NCBI GenBank assembly: GCA_963721435.1 | Contig: CAVRJC010000012.1 | Location: 682,001 to 746,000, forward strand | Length of the DNA stretch: 64,000 nt | Direction of reading: 5' to 3' | Source: CAVRJC01 sp963721435 | Lineage (GTDB): Bacteria; Actinomycetota; Acidimicrobiia; IMCC26256; DASPTH01 | Part shown: positions 43,559 to 52,312 of the stretch, piece after piece | How positions within the stretch are numbered: position 1 is the first letter of the stretch | Layout of the letters: each line of letters begins with the position of its first letter | Made by a program: the position numbers and the translations under genes | Notes under the pieces: model-generated | Seen by the model: only the letters and a program-made list of their open reading frames with translations | Told to the model about the DNA's origin: nothing | Database searches by the model: none

Positions 43559-44551
43559 TCACGACTCCGGCAAACGCAGGTTGGGATCCGCCCCGGAGTC
43601 GAGCGGGGTCGGGCCGTCGGCCCGGAGCCGCCACCAGGCCGCGGCGGCGATCATGGCCCCGTTGTCGGTGCACAACGCCCGGGGCGGGAGGAAGGCCCGC
43701 CGCCCGCTCGCCTCGGCGGCCGCGACCACGCGGGCCCGGAGCCGGGAGTTCGCAGCCACTCCTCCGCCGAGCACGAGGGTGGGTGCCCCGGCCTCGTCGG
43801 CCGCGGCGAGCAGCTTCACCACCAGCTGGTCGACGACCGCCTCCTGGAACGACGCTGCGACATCGGCGACCGCAGACTCCGGATGGTGACGCACGTGGTT
43901 CACGACCGCGGTCTTGAGCCCGGCGAACGAGAAGTTGCGGTCGCCCGGCATCGCCCGCGGGAACGACACCGCGGCGGGATCGCCAACGGCTGCGAGCGCG
44001 TCGATCGCAGGACCACCCGGATAGCCGAGCCCGAGATGCCGCGCGACCTTGTCGAAGGCCTCGCCCGCCGCGTCGTCGACCGTCTCACCGACGACGCGGT
44101 ACTGCCCGTGGCCTTCCATGATCACGACCATGGTGTGCCCACCCGACACCAGGAGCACCGCGAGTGGCGGTTCGAGATCCGGCTCCTCCAGGCGCGCCGC
44201 GTAGAGGTGCGCTTCGAGGTGGTTCACGCCGACGTACGGCAGGTCCGCCGCGAGTGCGATCGCCTTGGCCGCGCTCACACCGACGAGCAACGCGCCCGCG
44301 AGCCCGGGGCCGTGGCACGCCGCCACCGCGCCCAACTCCTTGATCTCGACCCCCGACTCCACCAGGGCCTCGGCGATCACCTCGGTGATCAGCTCGACGT
44401 GAGCGCGGCTCGCGACCTCGGGCACGACCCCGCCGAAGCGCGCGTGCAGATCAACCTGGCTCGACACCACCGACGAGCACACGGTGTGGCCGTCCTCGAC
44501 GACCGCCGCCGCGGTCTCGTCGCACGACGTCTCGAGCCCGAGGATCAGCAT
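43559..44551 (-). CDS. tsaD: tRNA N6-adenosine threonylcarbamoyltransferase TsaD
   Basis: A 330-aa Kae1/TsaD with ILGLETSCDETAAAVV (residues 3-18), VVPEVASRAHVE with the metal His (about 47-58), GLAGALLVGVSAAKAIA, VNHLEAHLYAA with the second metal His, LVSGGHTMVVI and CTDNGAMIAAAA. It transfers the threonylcarbamoyl group to A37 of ANN-decoding tRNAs with TsaB and TsaE. The ATG overlaps the rimI stop. Confidence 0.95.
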   Translation of the reverse strand: MLILGLETSCDETAAAVVEDGHTVCSSVVSSQVDLHARFGGVVPEVASRAHVELITEVIAEALVESGVEIKELGAVAACHGPGLAGALLVGVSAAKAIALAADLPYVGVNHLEAHLYAARLEEPDLEPPLAVLLVSGGHTMVVIMEGHGQYRVVGETVDDAAGEAFDKVARHLGLGYPGGPAIDALAAVGDPAAVSFPRAMPGDRNFSFAGLKTAVVNHVRHHPESAVADVAASFQEAVVDQLVVKLLAAADEAGAPTLVLGGGVAANSRLRARVVAAAEASGRRAFLPPRALCTDNGAMIAAAAWWRLRADGPTPLDSGADPNLRLPES

Positions 44552-45069
44552 CAGCGCGGGAGTTGACGCTCGATCGAGTCGAGCAGCTCCGCGTACGCCG
44601 GCTCGTCGACATCGTGGGCCCACATCACGATCGCGTCTTCGTTCACTTCCGCGTAGTAGTTCTTGCGCACACCGACGGGCACGAAGCCGAACTTCTTGTA
44701 GAGGTCCTGCGCGGCGTTGTTGGTGATGCGCACTTCCAACGTGAGGCTCTTTGCGCCGCGCTCGATCGCCTCGCGTGAGAGCCAGAGCAGGAGGCGGGTG
44801 CCGATCTTGTTCTCGTGCCACACCGGGTCGACGGCGATGGTCGTGACGTGACCGTCGTCGAGCGTCATCATCAGGCCCGCGTAGCCCACGAGCTCCCGGC
44901 CGACGCGCGCCACGATGTAGGCGCGCGTGGAGCGCAGCGCGAGCTCCGACAGGAACAGTGACGTGCTCCACGGGCGTGGGTACACCTGCTGCTCGATCCG
45001 CAGCACCGCGCGCAGATGCCGTCGCCGCATGGGGACGATCTCCACGGTCGGTGTGTCTTGGAGCTTCAT
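44551..45069 (-). CDS. rimI: Ribosomal protein S18-alanine N-acetyltransferase RimI
   Basis: A 172-aa GNAT: VPMRRRHLRAVLRIEQQVYP (about residues 12-31), AYIVARVGRELVGYAGL, acetyl-CoA-binding region VDPVWHENKIGTRLLLWLSR (about 80-99), LEVRITNNAAQDLYKKFGF and the YYAEVNEDAIVMW tail typical of RimI. It lies between tsaB and tsaD, as in many actinobacteria. Confidence 0.9.
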   Translation of the reverse strand: MKLQDTPTVEIVPMRRRHLRAVLRIEQQVYPRPWSTSLFLSELALRSTRAYIVARVGRELVGYAGLMMTLDDGHVTTIAVDPVWHENKIGTRLLLWLSREAIERGAKSLTLEVRITNNAAQDLYKKFGFVPVGVRKNYYAEVNEDAIVMWAHDVDEPAYAELLDSIERQLPR

Positions 45070-45076
45070 GCGCGGT

Positions 45077-45775
45077 TCACGAGGTGGCTCGACGATCCCA
45101 TTCGATCTCGGCGTCGCTCTGGCGAAGGTACATCGGATGCACGTCCCACGGGGCTTCGAACTCCTCGCGCTGCACCCGGGCCGCCGCCAGCTCCACCAGG
45201 GCGGCCGCGCTGGGCCACGAGAACTCGGGCCCCGCGAGCTCGACGTGGTCGAGGGCGGCGAAGTCGGCCCCGTAGGGGGCGACGCCGTCACCCGCGAGCA
45301 GCACCTCGTCGTCGGTGGCGCTCAAGTCCGCGACCAGGTCGGCGGGCGTGCTGACCTCGTATTCGGAGACACGCTGCACCCCGCCCGGCACGGGCCGGTA
45401 CTGCGCGTGGAACACCTCGTGGCGACGGGCGTCGAGCACGATCACCAGCAGGCGGTGGCTGTGGCGGAGCGGGTACGCGACCAGATCGAGGCTGGGCACG
45501 CCGACCACCGGGATGCGCAGCGTCTGCGCCATGACCTTGGCCGTGGTCACACCCACGCGCAGGCCGGTGAACAGGCCGGGCCCGAGCCCGACCGCGATCG
45601 CGGTGATGTGGTCGAACTCCACCTCGAGCTCATGGCACAGGTACTGCACCGCGGGCGCGAGCTGCTCTGCGTGCCGTCGCCCGCCCGCGAGGTGCACCTC
45701 ACCGCGCACCGCGTCGGCATCGCCGACCGCGACGGAGACGCGCGATGTCGCGGTCTCGATGCCGAGGATCAACAT
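45077..45775 (-). CDS. tsaB: t6A biosynthesis protein TsaB
   Basis: A 232-aa ASKHA-fold partner of TsaD: ILGIETATSRVSVAVGDA at the start, HAEQLAPAVQYL, AVGLGPGLFTGLRVGVTTAK (residues about 61-80) and VVGVPSLDLVAYPL. It lacks metal histidines, as expected for TsaB. ATG 45775 lies 2 bp after the corrected tsaE stop. Confidence 0.93.
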   Translation of the reverse strand: MLILGIETATSRVSVAVGDADAVRGEVHLAGGRRHAEQLAPAVQYLCHELEVEFDHITAIAVGLGPGLFTGLRVGVTTAKVMAQTLRIPVVGVPSLDLVAYPLRHSHRLLVIVLDARRHEVFHAQYRPVPGGVQRVSEYEVSTPADLVADLSATDDEVLLAGDGVAPYGADFAALDHVELAGPEFSWPSAAALVELAAARVQREEFEAPWDVHPMYLRQSDAEIEWDRRATS

Positions 45776-45777
45776 CG

Positions 45778-46273
45778 CTACGGCGCGCTTCCGGGAGGGG
45801 CTTCGATCGCCGCGGCGAGCTCGTCGCGACGCGCGCTCCACGCGAGACCGACCGCCTCGAACTGCACCCGCCGCGTGTCGTCGTCATCGGCATCGGCGCT
45901 GATCGTCACCTCCAGCCGATCGGCAGGCAGCATCGCGCTCGACGCGATCACCCCACTCGACGAGCGTGACCGCGTCGTCGCCCACGAGCTCCTCGAACCC
46001 GATGTCGTACAGCTCCTGCAGGTGATCGATCCGGTAGACGTCGACGTGCACGAGCGGCAGCGAGCCCTCGTACTGCCGCACGATGGTGAAGCTCGGGCTC
46101 ACCACCGGCTCCGTGATGCCGAGCGCGAGTGCGACGCCCTTCGCGAACACGGTCTTGCCGACTCCGAGCTCGCCCGCGAGCACGACCACGTCGCCCGCAC
46201 GGAGCAACGCACCGACGCGCTGCGCGAGCAGGCCGGTCTCACCGGCCGAGCGCGTGACGGTGGCGACGGTCAC
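45778..46273 (-). CDS. tsaE: t6A biosynthesis ATPase TsaE (one apparent frameshift)
   Basis: About 165 aa. P-loop AGELGVGKTVFAKG (residues about 32-45), VVSPSFTIVRQYEG and LVHVDVYRI follow the family. After VEWGDRVER the frame slips near 45935-45942. Dropping one C from GAGCGCGATG gives RMLPADRLEVTI, the standard TsaE continuation, and a stop at 45778. Length 3n+1. The ATG overlaps the uracil-DNA glycosylase stop by 4 bp. Confidence 0.88.
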
Positions 46274-46827
46274 GAGCGTCGCAACGCGCGCTTGGCGACC
46301 ACGAAGTCGGCGCGCGCCTGCGCGAGGGCGGTGCCACCGTTGCGGAGCACCGCCGACGGGTGCAGCGTCGGGACCAGCACACCGTCTCGATACGGGAACT
46401 TCTGCCCGCGCAGCTTGGTGATGCCCTCCTTGGTGTCGAGGAGGAGCTTGGTCGCGAAGTTGCCGAGCGTCACGACGACCTTGGGGTCGATGAACTCGAC
46501 CTGCGCCTCGAGGTAGGGGCGGCAGCTCTCGATCTCGAGCGGCAACGGGTCACGGTTCCCGGGTGGCCGGCACTTCACGACGTTGGCGATGTACACCGCG
46601 TCACGGTCGAGGCCGATGCCCTCGATCAGGCTGGTGAGCAGCTTCCCCGCGCGGCCCACGAACGGGATGCCCTGCAGGTCTTCCTGCTCGCCGGGGCCTT
46701 CGCCGACGAACAGCAGGTCGGCGTCGGGGTCACCGGCGCCGAACACCACCTGGGTGCGGGTCTCGGCGAGCGGGCACTTGGTGCAGGCAAGCGCTTCGCG
46801 TTCCAACCCCTCGAACGACGCGAACAC
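46270..46827 (-). CDS. Uracil-DNA glycosylase, family 4 (Fe-S)
   Basis: A 185-aa enzyme with four cysteines at 15, 18, 86 and 102 for a 4Fe-4S cluster, motif A GEGPGEQED (42-50), VVKCRPPGNRDP (83-94) and the C-terminal LHPSAVLR. It removes uracil from DNA at the start of base-excision repair. It is the first gene of the tsaE-tsaB-rimI-tsaD run. Confidence 0.94.
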   Translation of the reverse strand: MFASFEGLEREALACTKCPLAETRTQVVFGAGDPDADLLFVGEGPGEQEDLQGIPFVGRAGKLLTSLIEGIGLDRDAVYIANVVKCRPPGNRDPLPLEIESCRPYLEAQVEFIDPKVVVTLGNFATKLLLDTKEGITKLRGQKFPYRDGVLVPTLHPSAVLRNGGTALAQARADFVVAKRALRRS

Positions 46828-46894
46828 GCTGCGATCCTAAGCCAGCTTCTGCTCTCGGTCTTCGGCCGGGCCGCTCGGCCCCCGCTCGCTGCGC

Positions 46895-47761
46895 TCACCT
46901 CACGGCTGCCCGGATTGCTTCGGCCGTGACGTCACTCGCGATCATGCGCAAGCGGTCGACGTGCGCGTCCACCTGACCGGTGGCCAGCGCGAACGCGATG
47001 TCGCCGTCGTGGCGCGAATGCGACGGGTGCACGGCACGCGCCATGCCGTGGTGCGCGCTCTCGGCGACGAGCTTGCACTCCAGCTTGGTGAGCCGCGCGT
47101 TCGTCGCCACGACGATCAGCGTGGTGTGCTCGCCCTCCTCGAACGGGAGCGGATCCCCGAAGCCGGGTGTGCCCTCGGGCGCGGTCGATCCCGCGATGAC
47201 CGCACCATCGGCGCCGATGACGTCGCCGACCGCGTTCACCACCGCGAGCGCGCCGATCACGACGTCGCCGTCGCGCGCGCTCGCCGACCCGAGCCCGCCG
47301 GGCACCGCGTACTCGCCGCCCCGCCACTTGCCGATCGTGGCACCGCGCCCGGCGCCGGTTCGACCGAGCGCGAAGGGTCCCGCGGCAGCTGCCTGCAACG
47401 CGGTTCGGCCCTCCTCGGGCCCCGGCCGCTCCCCGTCCGACGTGACCAGGTCGAAGATCGCCGCGGCCGGCACGATCGGCACCGGGCCGCCGCGAGTCGG
47501 ATAGCCGCGCCCACGTTCGGCGAGCGCGTGCATGATGCCGTCTGCGGTCGCGAGCCCGAACGCCGAACCACCGCTGAGCACGATGGCGTCGACGTGCTCG
47601 ACGATGCGCCCCGGCTCGAGCAGCGCGGTCTCGCGCGACGCGGGTGCGCCCCCGCGTACCTCACACGACGCGGTGGTGCCGGGCGGGACGACGACCACCG
47701 TGACCCCGGTACCCGTGCCGGTCCAGTGACCGACCTCGACGCCGGGGACGTCGGTGATCAC
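46895..47761 (-). CDS. P1 family (DmpA-like) peptidase
   Basis: A 288-aa Ntn-type self-processing aminopeptidase homologue: TDVPGVEVGHWTG at the start, VLSGGSAFGLATADGIM (about residues 59-75), VPIVPAAAIFDL, GRTGAGRGATIGK, and GALAVVNAVGDV with TLIVVATNARLTK around the likely autocleavage/nucleophile region. Substrate unknown. GTG 47761 overlaps the hydrolase stop (GTGA). Confidence 0.88.
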   Translation of the reverse strand: MITDVPGVEVGHWTGTGTGVTVVVVPPGTTASCEVRGGAPASRETALLEPGRIVEHVDAIVLSGGSAFGLATADGIMHALAERGRGYPTRGGPVPIVPAAAIFDLVTSDGERPGPEEGRTALQAAAAGPFALGRTGAGRGATIGKWRGGEYAVPGGLGSASARDGDVVIGALAVVNAVGDVIGADGAVIAGSTAPEGTPGFGDPLPFEEGEHTTLIVVATNARLTKLECKLVAESAHHGMARAVHPSHSRHDGDIAFALATGQVDAHVDRLRMIASDVTAEAIRAAVR

Positions 47762-48741
47762 ACGAGGCACTCCCGCGCGAACTCGATGATGACCTTGTCG
47801 ACGTCGTCGGCCCGCTCGTACATGAGCATGTGCCCTGCGCCTTCGAACTCCTCGAGCCGCGCGTTCGGGACGAGCTCCGAGATCTCGCGACTCTGCCGCA
47901 GTGGTGTGATCGCGTCGCGGGTCCCGCCGAGCACGAGCGTGGGCATGGTGACGTTGGGCAGCCCGCCGGTGAGGTCGAGCGCCAGCAACGCACGCGACGA
48001 GTCGCGGAGGGTCGCGCGCGAGCACTCCGCGAGCATCTGGCGGGTGGCCTCCACGTGACTCGGGTGGGGATCGTCACCGAAGCCCACACGCGCGAGCAGG
48101 AAACCGAGGTTCTTCTGCCGCAGCAGCATCCCGACGTCGGGGGACGCTCCCACCATGCGCTCGAGCGCGCCGCGCACGCGGCGCGCGTCGCTCATCGGCA
48201 TGCTCGGGGCCGTCGACATCAGCACCATCCCGAGCGCGCGCTCGTGCGCGATGTGCGGGTGGCGGATCACGAACGCCTGGATCGCCATGCCGCCCATCGA
48301 GTGCCCGACAAGGATGGCGTCGTGCAGATCGAGCGCTTCGAGAACGCTGCGCACGTCGTCGGCGAGGTTGTCGACCGAGTGCCCGCTCTCACCGACGTGA
48401 GATGCGCCGTGACCACGCGCGTCGAACGCGATGGCGCGGAAGCCCGCGGCCGGGAGCGAGTCGAACTGCTTGGCCCACACACGCGACGACAACGTGACGC
48501 CGTGCGCGAACAGGATCGGCGGGCCCTCGCCGCGGCTGATGACGTGCAGGACACCGTGATCGTGGGTGTCGATGTCGATCTCGGTGTCGAACACCGGGAC
48601 GAGCGGCGAGTCGGCATCCGGGTCGTCGCCGTGGCGCATGCGCGCGACGACCGCGCGCTCGGCGCCGTACGCCGCGCCGAGCACACCGGCAGCGACACCG
48701 GTGACGACCCCCGCGCGTTTGAGGACGTCGCCCGCGTTCAT
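47758..48741 (-). CDS. Alpha/beta hydrolase with N-terminal hydrophobic segment
   Basis: A 327-aa protein. A short hydrophobic segment, VVTGVAAGVLGAAYGAERAVVA, near the N-terminus may anchor it. The hydrolase core has LFAHGVTLSSRVW, FDARGHGASHV, nucleophile elbow VGHSMGGMA (Ser about 149), GTRDAITP (acid) and GAGHMLMYE (His). Substrate unknown. ATG 48741 overlaps the alr stop. Confidence 0.83.
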   Translation of the reverse strand: MNAGDVLKRAGVVTGVAAGVLGAAYGAERAVVARMRHGDDPDADSPLVPVFDTEIDIDTHDHGVLHVISRGEGPPILFAHGVTLSSRVWAKQFDSLPAAGFRAIAFDARGHGASHVGESGHSVDNLADDVRSVLEALDLHDAILVGHSMGGMAIQAFVIRHPHIAHERALGMVLMSTAPSMPMSDARRVRGALERMVGASPDVGMLLRQKNLGFLLARVGFGDDPHPSHVEATRQMLAECSRATLRDSSRALLALDLTGGLPNVTMPTLVLGGTRDAITPLRQSREISELVPNARLEEFEGAGHMLMYERADDVDKVIIEFARECLV

Positions 48742-49901
48742 CCGCGGTACCGGCGCGGGACCCGCGCGCCGATCCCGGTCACGATCTCGTAGGAGATCGT
48801 GCCGAGATGGTCGGCCCATTCGAGCGCCGTGACTTCGTCGTCGCCCTGCGCGCCGAGCAGGACGACTTCGTCGCCCGCCTCCACCGGCGCGTCACCGACA
48901 TCGACCATGAGCTGATCCATCGTCACGATCCCGGCGATCGGGTACCGGCAACCACCGATCAGCACTTCCCCACCCGCGAGGCCCAGGTTGCGCGGCACGC
49001 CGTCGGCGTACCCAGCGGGGACGGTCGCGATGCGCGCATCGCGCTCGAGCTCGTAGCGGAGCCCGTACGACAGGCGGGCGCCCGCCGGCAGCGTCTGCAC
49101 GAACATGACGCGTGACGTGAGCGTCATCGCCGGCCGGAGATCGGCCATGCCCCCGAGCTCCGCGGCCGGCGGGATGCCGTAGACCGAGATACCGGCGCGC
49201 ACGAGGTCGTAGCGCGACGCCGGCCACGCGAGCGTGCCGGCCGAGTTCGCGGCGTGGACGAGCGCGTCGCCGAGCAGCCCACGGGCGTCGAGCTCGGCGA
49301 GCACCGCGTCGAACGCGGCCAGCTGCTCGGTGGTGTAGTCGTGCTCGGGCTCGTCGGCCACTGCGAGGTGCGTGCACACACCGCCCAGGGTCAGCTCGTC
49401 GTGCGCGGCGATCTGCTCGACCAGCGCGACCGCGCTGTCGGGTGTGCACCCCACCCGGTGCATGCCGGTGTCGATCTTCAGGTGGACGGCAACGGGAACC
49501 GCTTCCCGTTCGGGCACGGAGCCGGTCGCGGTGGCGACGGCCTTGGCGACCGCGTCGATGCCGAACTCGGTGTAGACGACCGGCGTGATCCCGTGCGCGA
49601 GCACGGTGTCGGCCGCGCCGGCGGGCGCTTCGGAGAGCAACAGCACCGGCGCGTCGATCCCCGCCTCGCGCAGCTGCACACCTTCTTCGACGCGCGCGAC
49701 GCCGAGCCACGACGCGCCGGCGTCGAGCGCAGCCTGCGCCACCGGCACCGCACCGTGCCCGTACGCGTTCGCCTTGACCACCGCGAGCAGCTCGGCAGGG
49801 CCCGCGATCTCGCGCAGGACCCGCACGTTGTGGCGGATTGCGTCGAGATCGACCTCGCACCACACCGCGCGATCGCGGGGCTCGCCCGTCCGATCGTTCA
49901 T
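48738..49901 (-). CDS. alr: Alanine racemase
   Basis: A 387-aa PLP enzyme making D-alanine for peptidoglycan. It has the PLP lysine in AVVKANAYGHG (residues about 40-50), HLKIDTGMHRVG (about 140-151), RAGISVYGIPP (about 236-246) and the catalytic tyrosine in RLSYGLRYE. Just before HLKIDTGMHRVG it carries TGSVPEREAVP from a palindromic repeat copy in sense orientation. ATG 49901. Confidence 0.95.
   Translation of the reverse strand: MNDRTGEPRDRAVWCEVDLDAIRHNVRVLREIAGPAELLAVVKANAYGHGAVPVAQAALDAGASWLGVARVEEGVQLREAGIDAPVLLLSEAPAGAADTVLAHGITPVVYTEFGIDAVAKAVATATGSVPEREAVPVAVHLKIDTGMHRVGCTPDSAVALVEQIAAHDELTLGGVCTHLAVADEPEHDYTTEQLAAFDAVLAELDARGLLGDALVHAANSAGTLAWPASRYDLVRAGISVYGIPPAAELGGMADLRPAMTLTSRVMFVQTLPAGARLSYGLRYELERDARIATVPAGYADGVPRNLGLAGGEVLIGGCRYPIAGIVTMDQLMVDVGDAPVEAGDEVVLLGAQGDDEVTALEWADHLGTISYEIVTGIGARVPRRYRG
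49505..49525 (-). repeat. GSVPER palindromic element, copy 7 (alr)
   Basis: Core identical over 20 bases, in sense orientation to alr. Encodes TGSVPER just before the conserved HLKIDTGMHRVG strand. Confidence 0.93.
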
Positions 49902-49917
49902 GCCGTGGTGCCGTCGC

Positions 49918-50388
49918 TCATGAAGTCGCGGCGAGGAACCGTATGAGATCGCCGCGCGCGACGATGCCGACCAGCACGCCGTTGCCGTCGACGACCGGCA
50001 CGTGGCTCAGGGCCTTGTCGTGCATCAAGGTGGCCACCGACGCGATGGTGTCGGTCGGCGAGACGGTCTCGAACTCGGTGTTCATGATCTCGCCGACCTT
50101 CGACGCCGCCGCCTTGCGCAGCTCCGCCTCGTAACGGTGCATCGAGGGCGGCCAGATGAGCTCGGCCCCGAGGAACTCGATCGCGGTGGGCGCGTGGAGG
50201 TTCGACTCGGTCAGCAGCAGGTCTTCGTCCCGCAACAGGCCCACGACCTTGCCGGCGTCGTCGACCACCGGCACGGCACCGATCCGGTGCTCGCTCAACA
50301 GGTCGGCGGCCTCGGGAACGCTCTGGTCCGGCGACAGGGTCACGACGCTGGTCGTCATGATCGTGCTTACCGCCTCGTCGTCACCCAT
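49918..50388 (-). CDS. Paired CBS-domain protein
   Basis: A 156-aa protein made of two CBS motifs: VSTIMTTSVVTLSPDQSVPE with VPVVDDAGKVVGLLRDEDL, and VGEIMNTEFETVSPTDTIAS with VPVVDGNGVLVGIVARGDLI. It likely binds an adenine nucleotide as a stand-alone energy sensor. AGGAG lies five bases before ATG 50388. It sits between alr and nnrD. Confidence 0.9.
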   Translation of the reverse strand: MGDDEAVSTIMTTSVVTLSPDQSVPEAADLLSEHRIGAVPVVDDAGKVVGLLRDEDLLLTESNLHAPTAIEFLGAELIWPPSMHRYEAELRKAAASKVGEIMNTEFETVSPTDTIASVATLMHDKALSHVPVVDGNGVLVGIVARGDLIRFLAATS

Positions 50389-50476
50389 GCTCACTCCTGT
50401 TTTCTGGTCGCTCGCTTGCGGGATGTCGTCGGGCGTGAAGCGTGGCAAGTCCCGCTACCGCTCGCTCTGCCACTCC

Positions 50477-51930
50477 TCAATTGTCGTACAGCGCGAGCAG
50501 CGTAGGGGCGATGGCCACCACGAGATCACTCGCCACCAGCCCCGTCGGGCCGGTGAGATCCCGCACCGAGTCGCCCGCGGCGCCGTGCACCCAGGCTGCG
50601 GCCGCGGTGGCCTCGAACGCCGGGGCGCCCCGGGCCAGGAAGGCCGCGACGATGCCGGTGAGCACGTCGCCGGTGCCCGCGCTCGCGAGCGCCTCACTCC
50701 CGGTGCGGTTGACGGCCGCGCGCCCGCTCGGGTCGGCCACCACGGTGCCGGGGCCCTTGAGCAGCACCACCGCGCCGCTGCGGGCGGCGAGCGCCCGGGC
50801 GGCCGTGATGCGGTCGGCGCCGACCGGCGCCCCCGCGATCCGTGCGAACTCGGCGTCGTGGGGTGTGACGACGGTGACCCGGCCGTCGGCCCGGCGCGCC
50901 TCGAGCGGCGCGAGGTCGCCGCGCAGTGCGTTGAGCCCGTCGGCGTCGAGCACGACCGGCGCCTCCGCGTGCGCGCAGAAGATCGTGCACGAGTTTCCGG
51001 ACCTTGCCGCCGGCGCCGAGCCCGGGCCCGACCGCGACCGCGCGGAACCGGCTGAGCCCGGCCAACGCGTCGGCGAGCACACGCACGACGATCTCACCCG
51101 CTGCCCGTTCAGGCACGGAGCCGGCGCCGCAACTGTTCGCGGCACCTTCACCGGGGATCGAGCACCAGACCATGCCGGCGCCGGCGCGCATCGCGGCGTG
51201 GCTCGCGAACATCGGCGCGCCGGTCATCCCCGGAGAGCCCCCGACCACCATCACCGCGTTCGACCACTTGTGCGCGTTCGGCGCGCGTGGCGGGAGGCAC
51301 CGGGCGACGTCGAAGTCGTCGAAGCACCCGAGCGGGACGGGCTCGGCACCGTCGGGGCCGAGGTCGATCCCGATGTCGGCGACGTGCACGACACCGGCGT
51401 GAGAGCGTCCCGGCTCGAGCAGGAGGCCGGGCTTGCGCGCCGCGAACGTGACGGTGCGGTCCGCGTGCACCGCGGTGCCGCACACCGCGCCGGTGAGGCC
51501 GTCGATTCCCGACGGGATGTCGACCGCGACGGTGAGGCCGTCCCAGTCACGCAGCTGGTCGACGACCATTGCGGCGTCGCCCTCGAGCGCGCGCTGGATG
51601 CCGGTGCCGAACATTGCGTCGACCACCGCGTGCGCGCCCGCGAGCGCACGCGGGAAGTCACGCTCGTCGATGCCCGTCGCGAGCTCGAACACGTGCGTGC
51701 GTGCGCCCCACCGCGCGAGGACGCGCGGCGACGACGAGCCCGTCGCCCCCGTTGTTGCCCTTCCCGCACACGACGACGACGCGCTTGCCGTAGCAACCGC
51801 CGAGTGCGGCGCGCACGTCCCACGCCACCGCGACCCCGGCGCGCTCCATGAGCGTCGCGACGGGAGTTCCCGCGGCAATCGTGCGCTGATCGGCGCTCGC
51901 CATCGCGTCAGGAGTGAGAACCGGCTCCAC
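50477..51930 (-). CDS. nnrD: Bifunctional NAD(P)H-hydrate repair enzyme (two apparent frameshifts)
   Basis: About 484 aa: an N-terminal epimerase domain (LTPDAMASADQRTIAAGTPV, VVCGKGNNGGDGLVV) and a C-terminal ADP-dependent dehydratase (NAVMVVGGSPGMTGAPMFAS, then VTVVTPHDAEFARIAG, VLLKGPGTVVADP, ASAGTGDVLTGIVAAFLARG). Two frame changes, near 51725 and 50990, split it over three frames. Each is repaired by dropping one base in a GCGCG context (total length 3n+2). A palindromic repeat encodes AGSVPER between SIPGEGAANSCG and EIVVRVLAD. It repairs hydrated NAD(P)H. GTG 51930. Confidence 0.88.
51105..51124 (-). repeat. GSVPER palindromic element, copy 8 (nnrD)
   Basis: One mismatch (C to T) from the core, in sense orientation to nnrD. 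Encodes AGSVPERAAG at a loop in the dehydratase domain. Shares its mismatch with the copy at 52314. Confidence 0.92.
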
Positions 51931-51937
51931 TGACGCG

Positions 51938-52312
51938 TTACGCGCTGAGCGCGATGACGACCGCCATCGCGGTGGTGTCGGTGTGCGAGAGGGAGAGCAG
52001 CCACGAGGCCGCGCCGCGGTCGTCGGCGATGGCACGCGCCTTGCCGGTGAGCGCGAGCGACGGCTCGCCGCTGTCGGCGCGTCGCACCTCGACGTCGCGG
52101 AATTCGAAGTCGCCCAGGCCGACGCCCAAGGCCTTCATCACCGCTTCCTTCGCCGCGAAGCGCGCCGCGAGGCTCTCGGCGGGGTCGTGCTGCGAGAGCC
52201 CGTACTCCCGCTCACCGTCGGTGAAGAGGCGCTCCGCCAGCGTGGATCGCCGCTGCAGCGCGAGCCGGAACCGCCCGACCTCCACGAGGTCGGTGCCCAG
52301 GCCCACGATCAT
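51938..52312 (-). CDS. acpS: Holo-[acyl-carrier-protein] synthase
   Basis: A 124-aa trimeric-type phosphopantetheinyl transferase: MIVGLGTDLVEVGRF with the Mg-binding aspartate, RLFTDGEREYG, SLAARFAAKEAVMKALG (residues about 47-63) and LLSLSHTDTTAMAVVI. It activates acyl carrier protein. ATG 52312 overlaps the glmS stop by 4 bp. The palindromic repeat at 52314 supplies a GGAG a few bases upstream of it. Confidence 0.95.
   Translation of the reverse strand: MIVGLGTDLVEVGRFRLALQRRSTLAERLFTDGEREYGLSQHDPAESLAARFAAKEAVMKALGVGLGDFEFRDVEVRRADSGEPSLALTGKARAIADDRGAASWLLSLSHTDTTAMAVVIALSA

Noticed and set aside
46100..46125. CCGGCTCCGTG inside tsaE
   Set aside because: Only 11 bases match and the codons encode the conserved TsaE segment ITEPVVSPSF.
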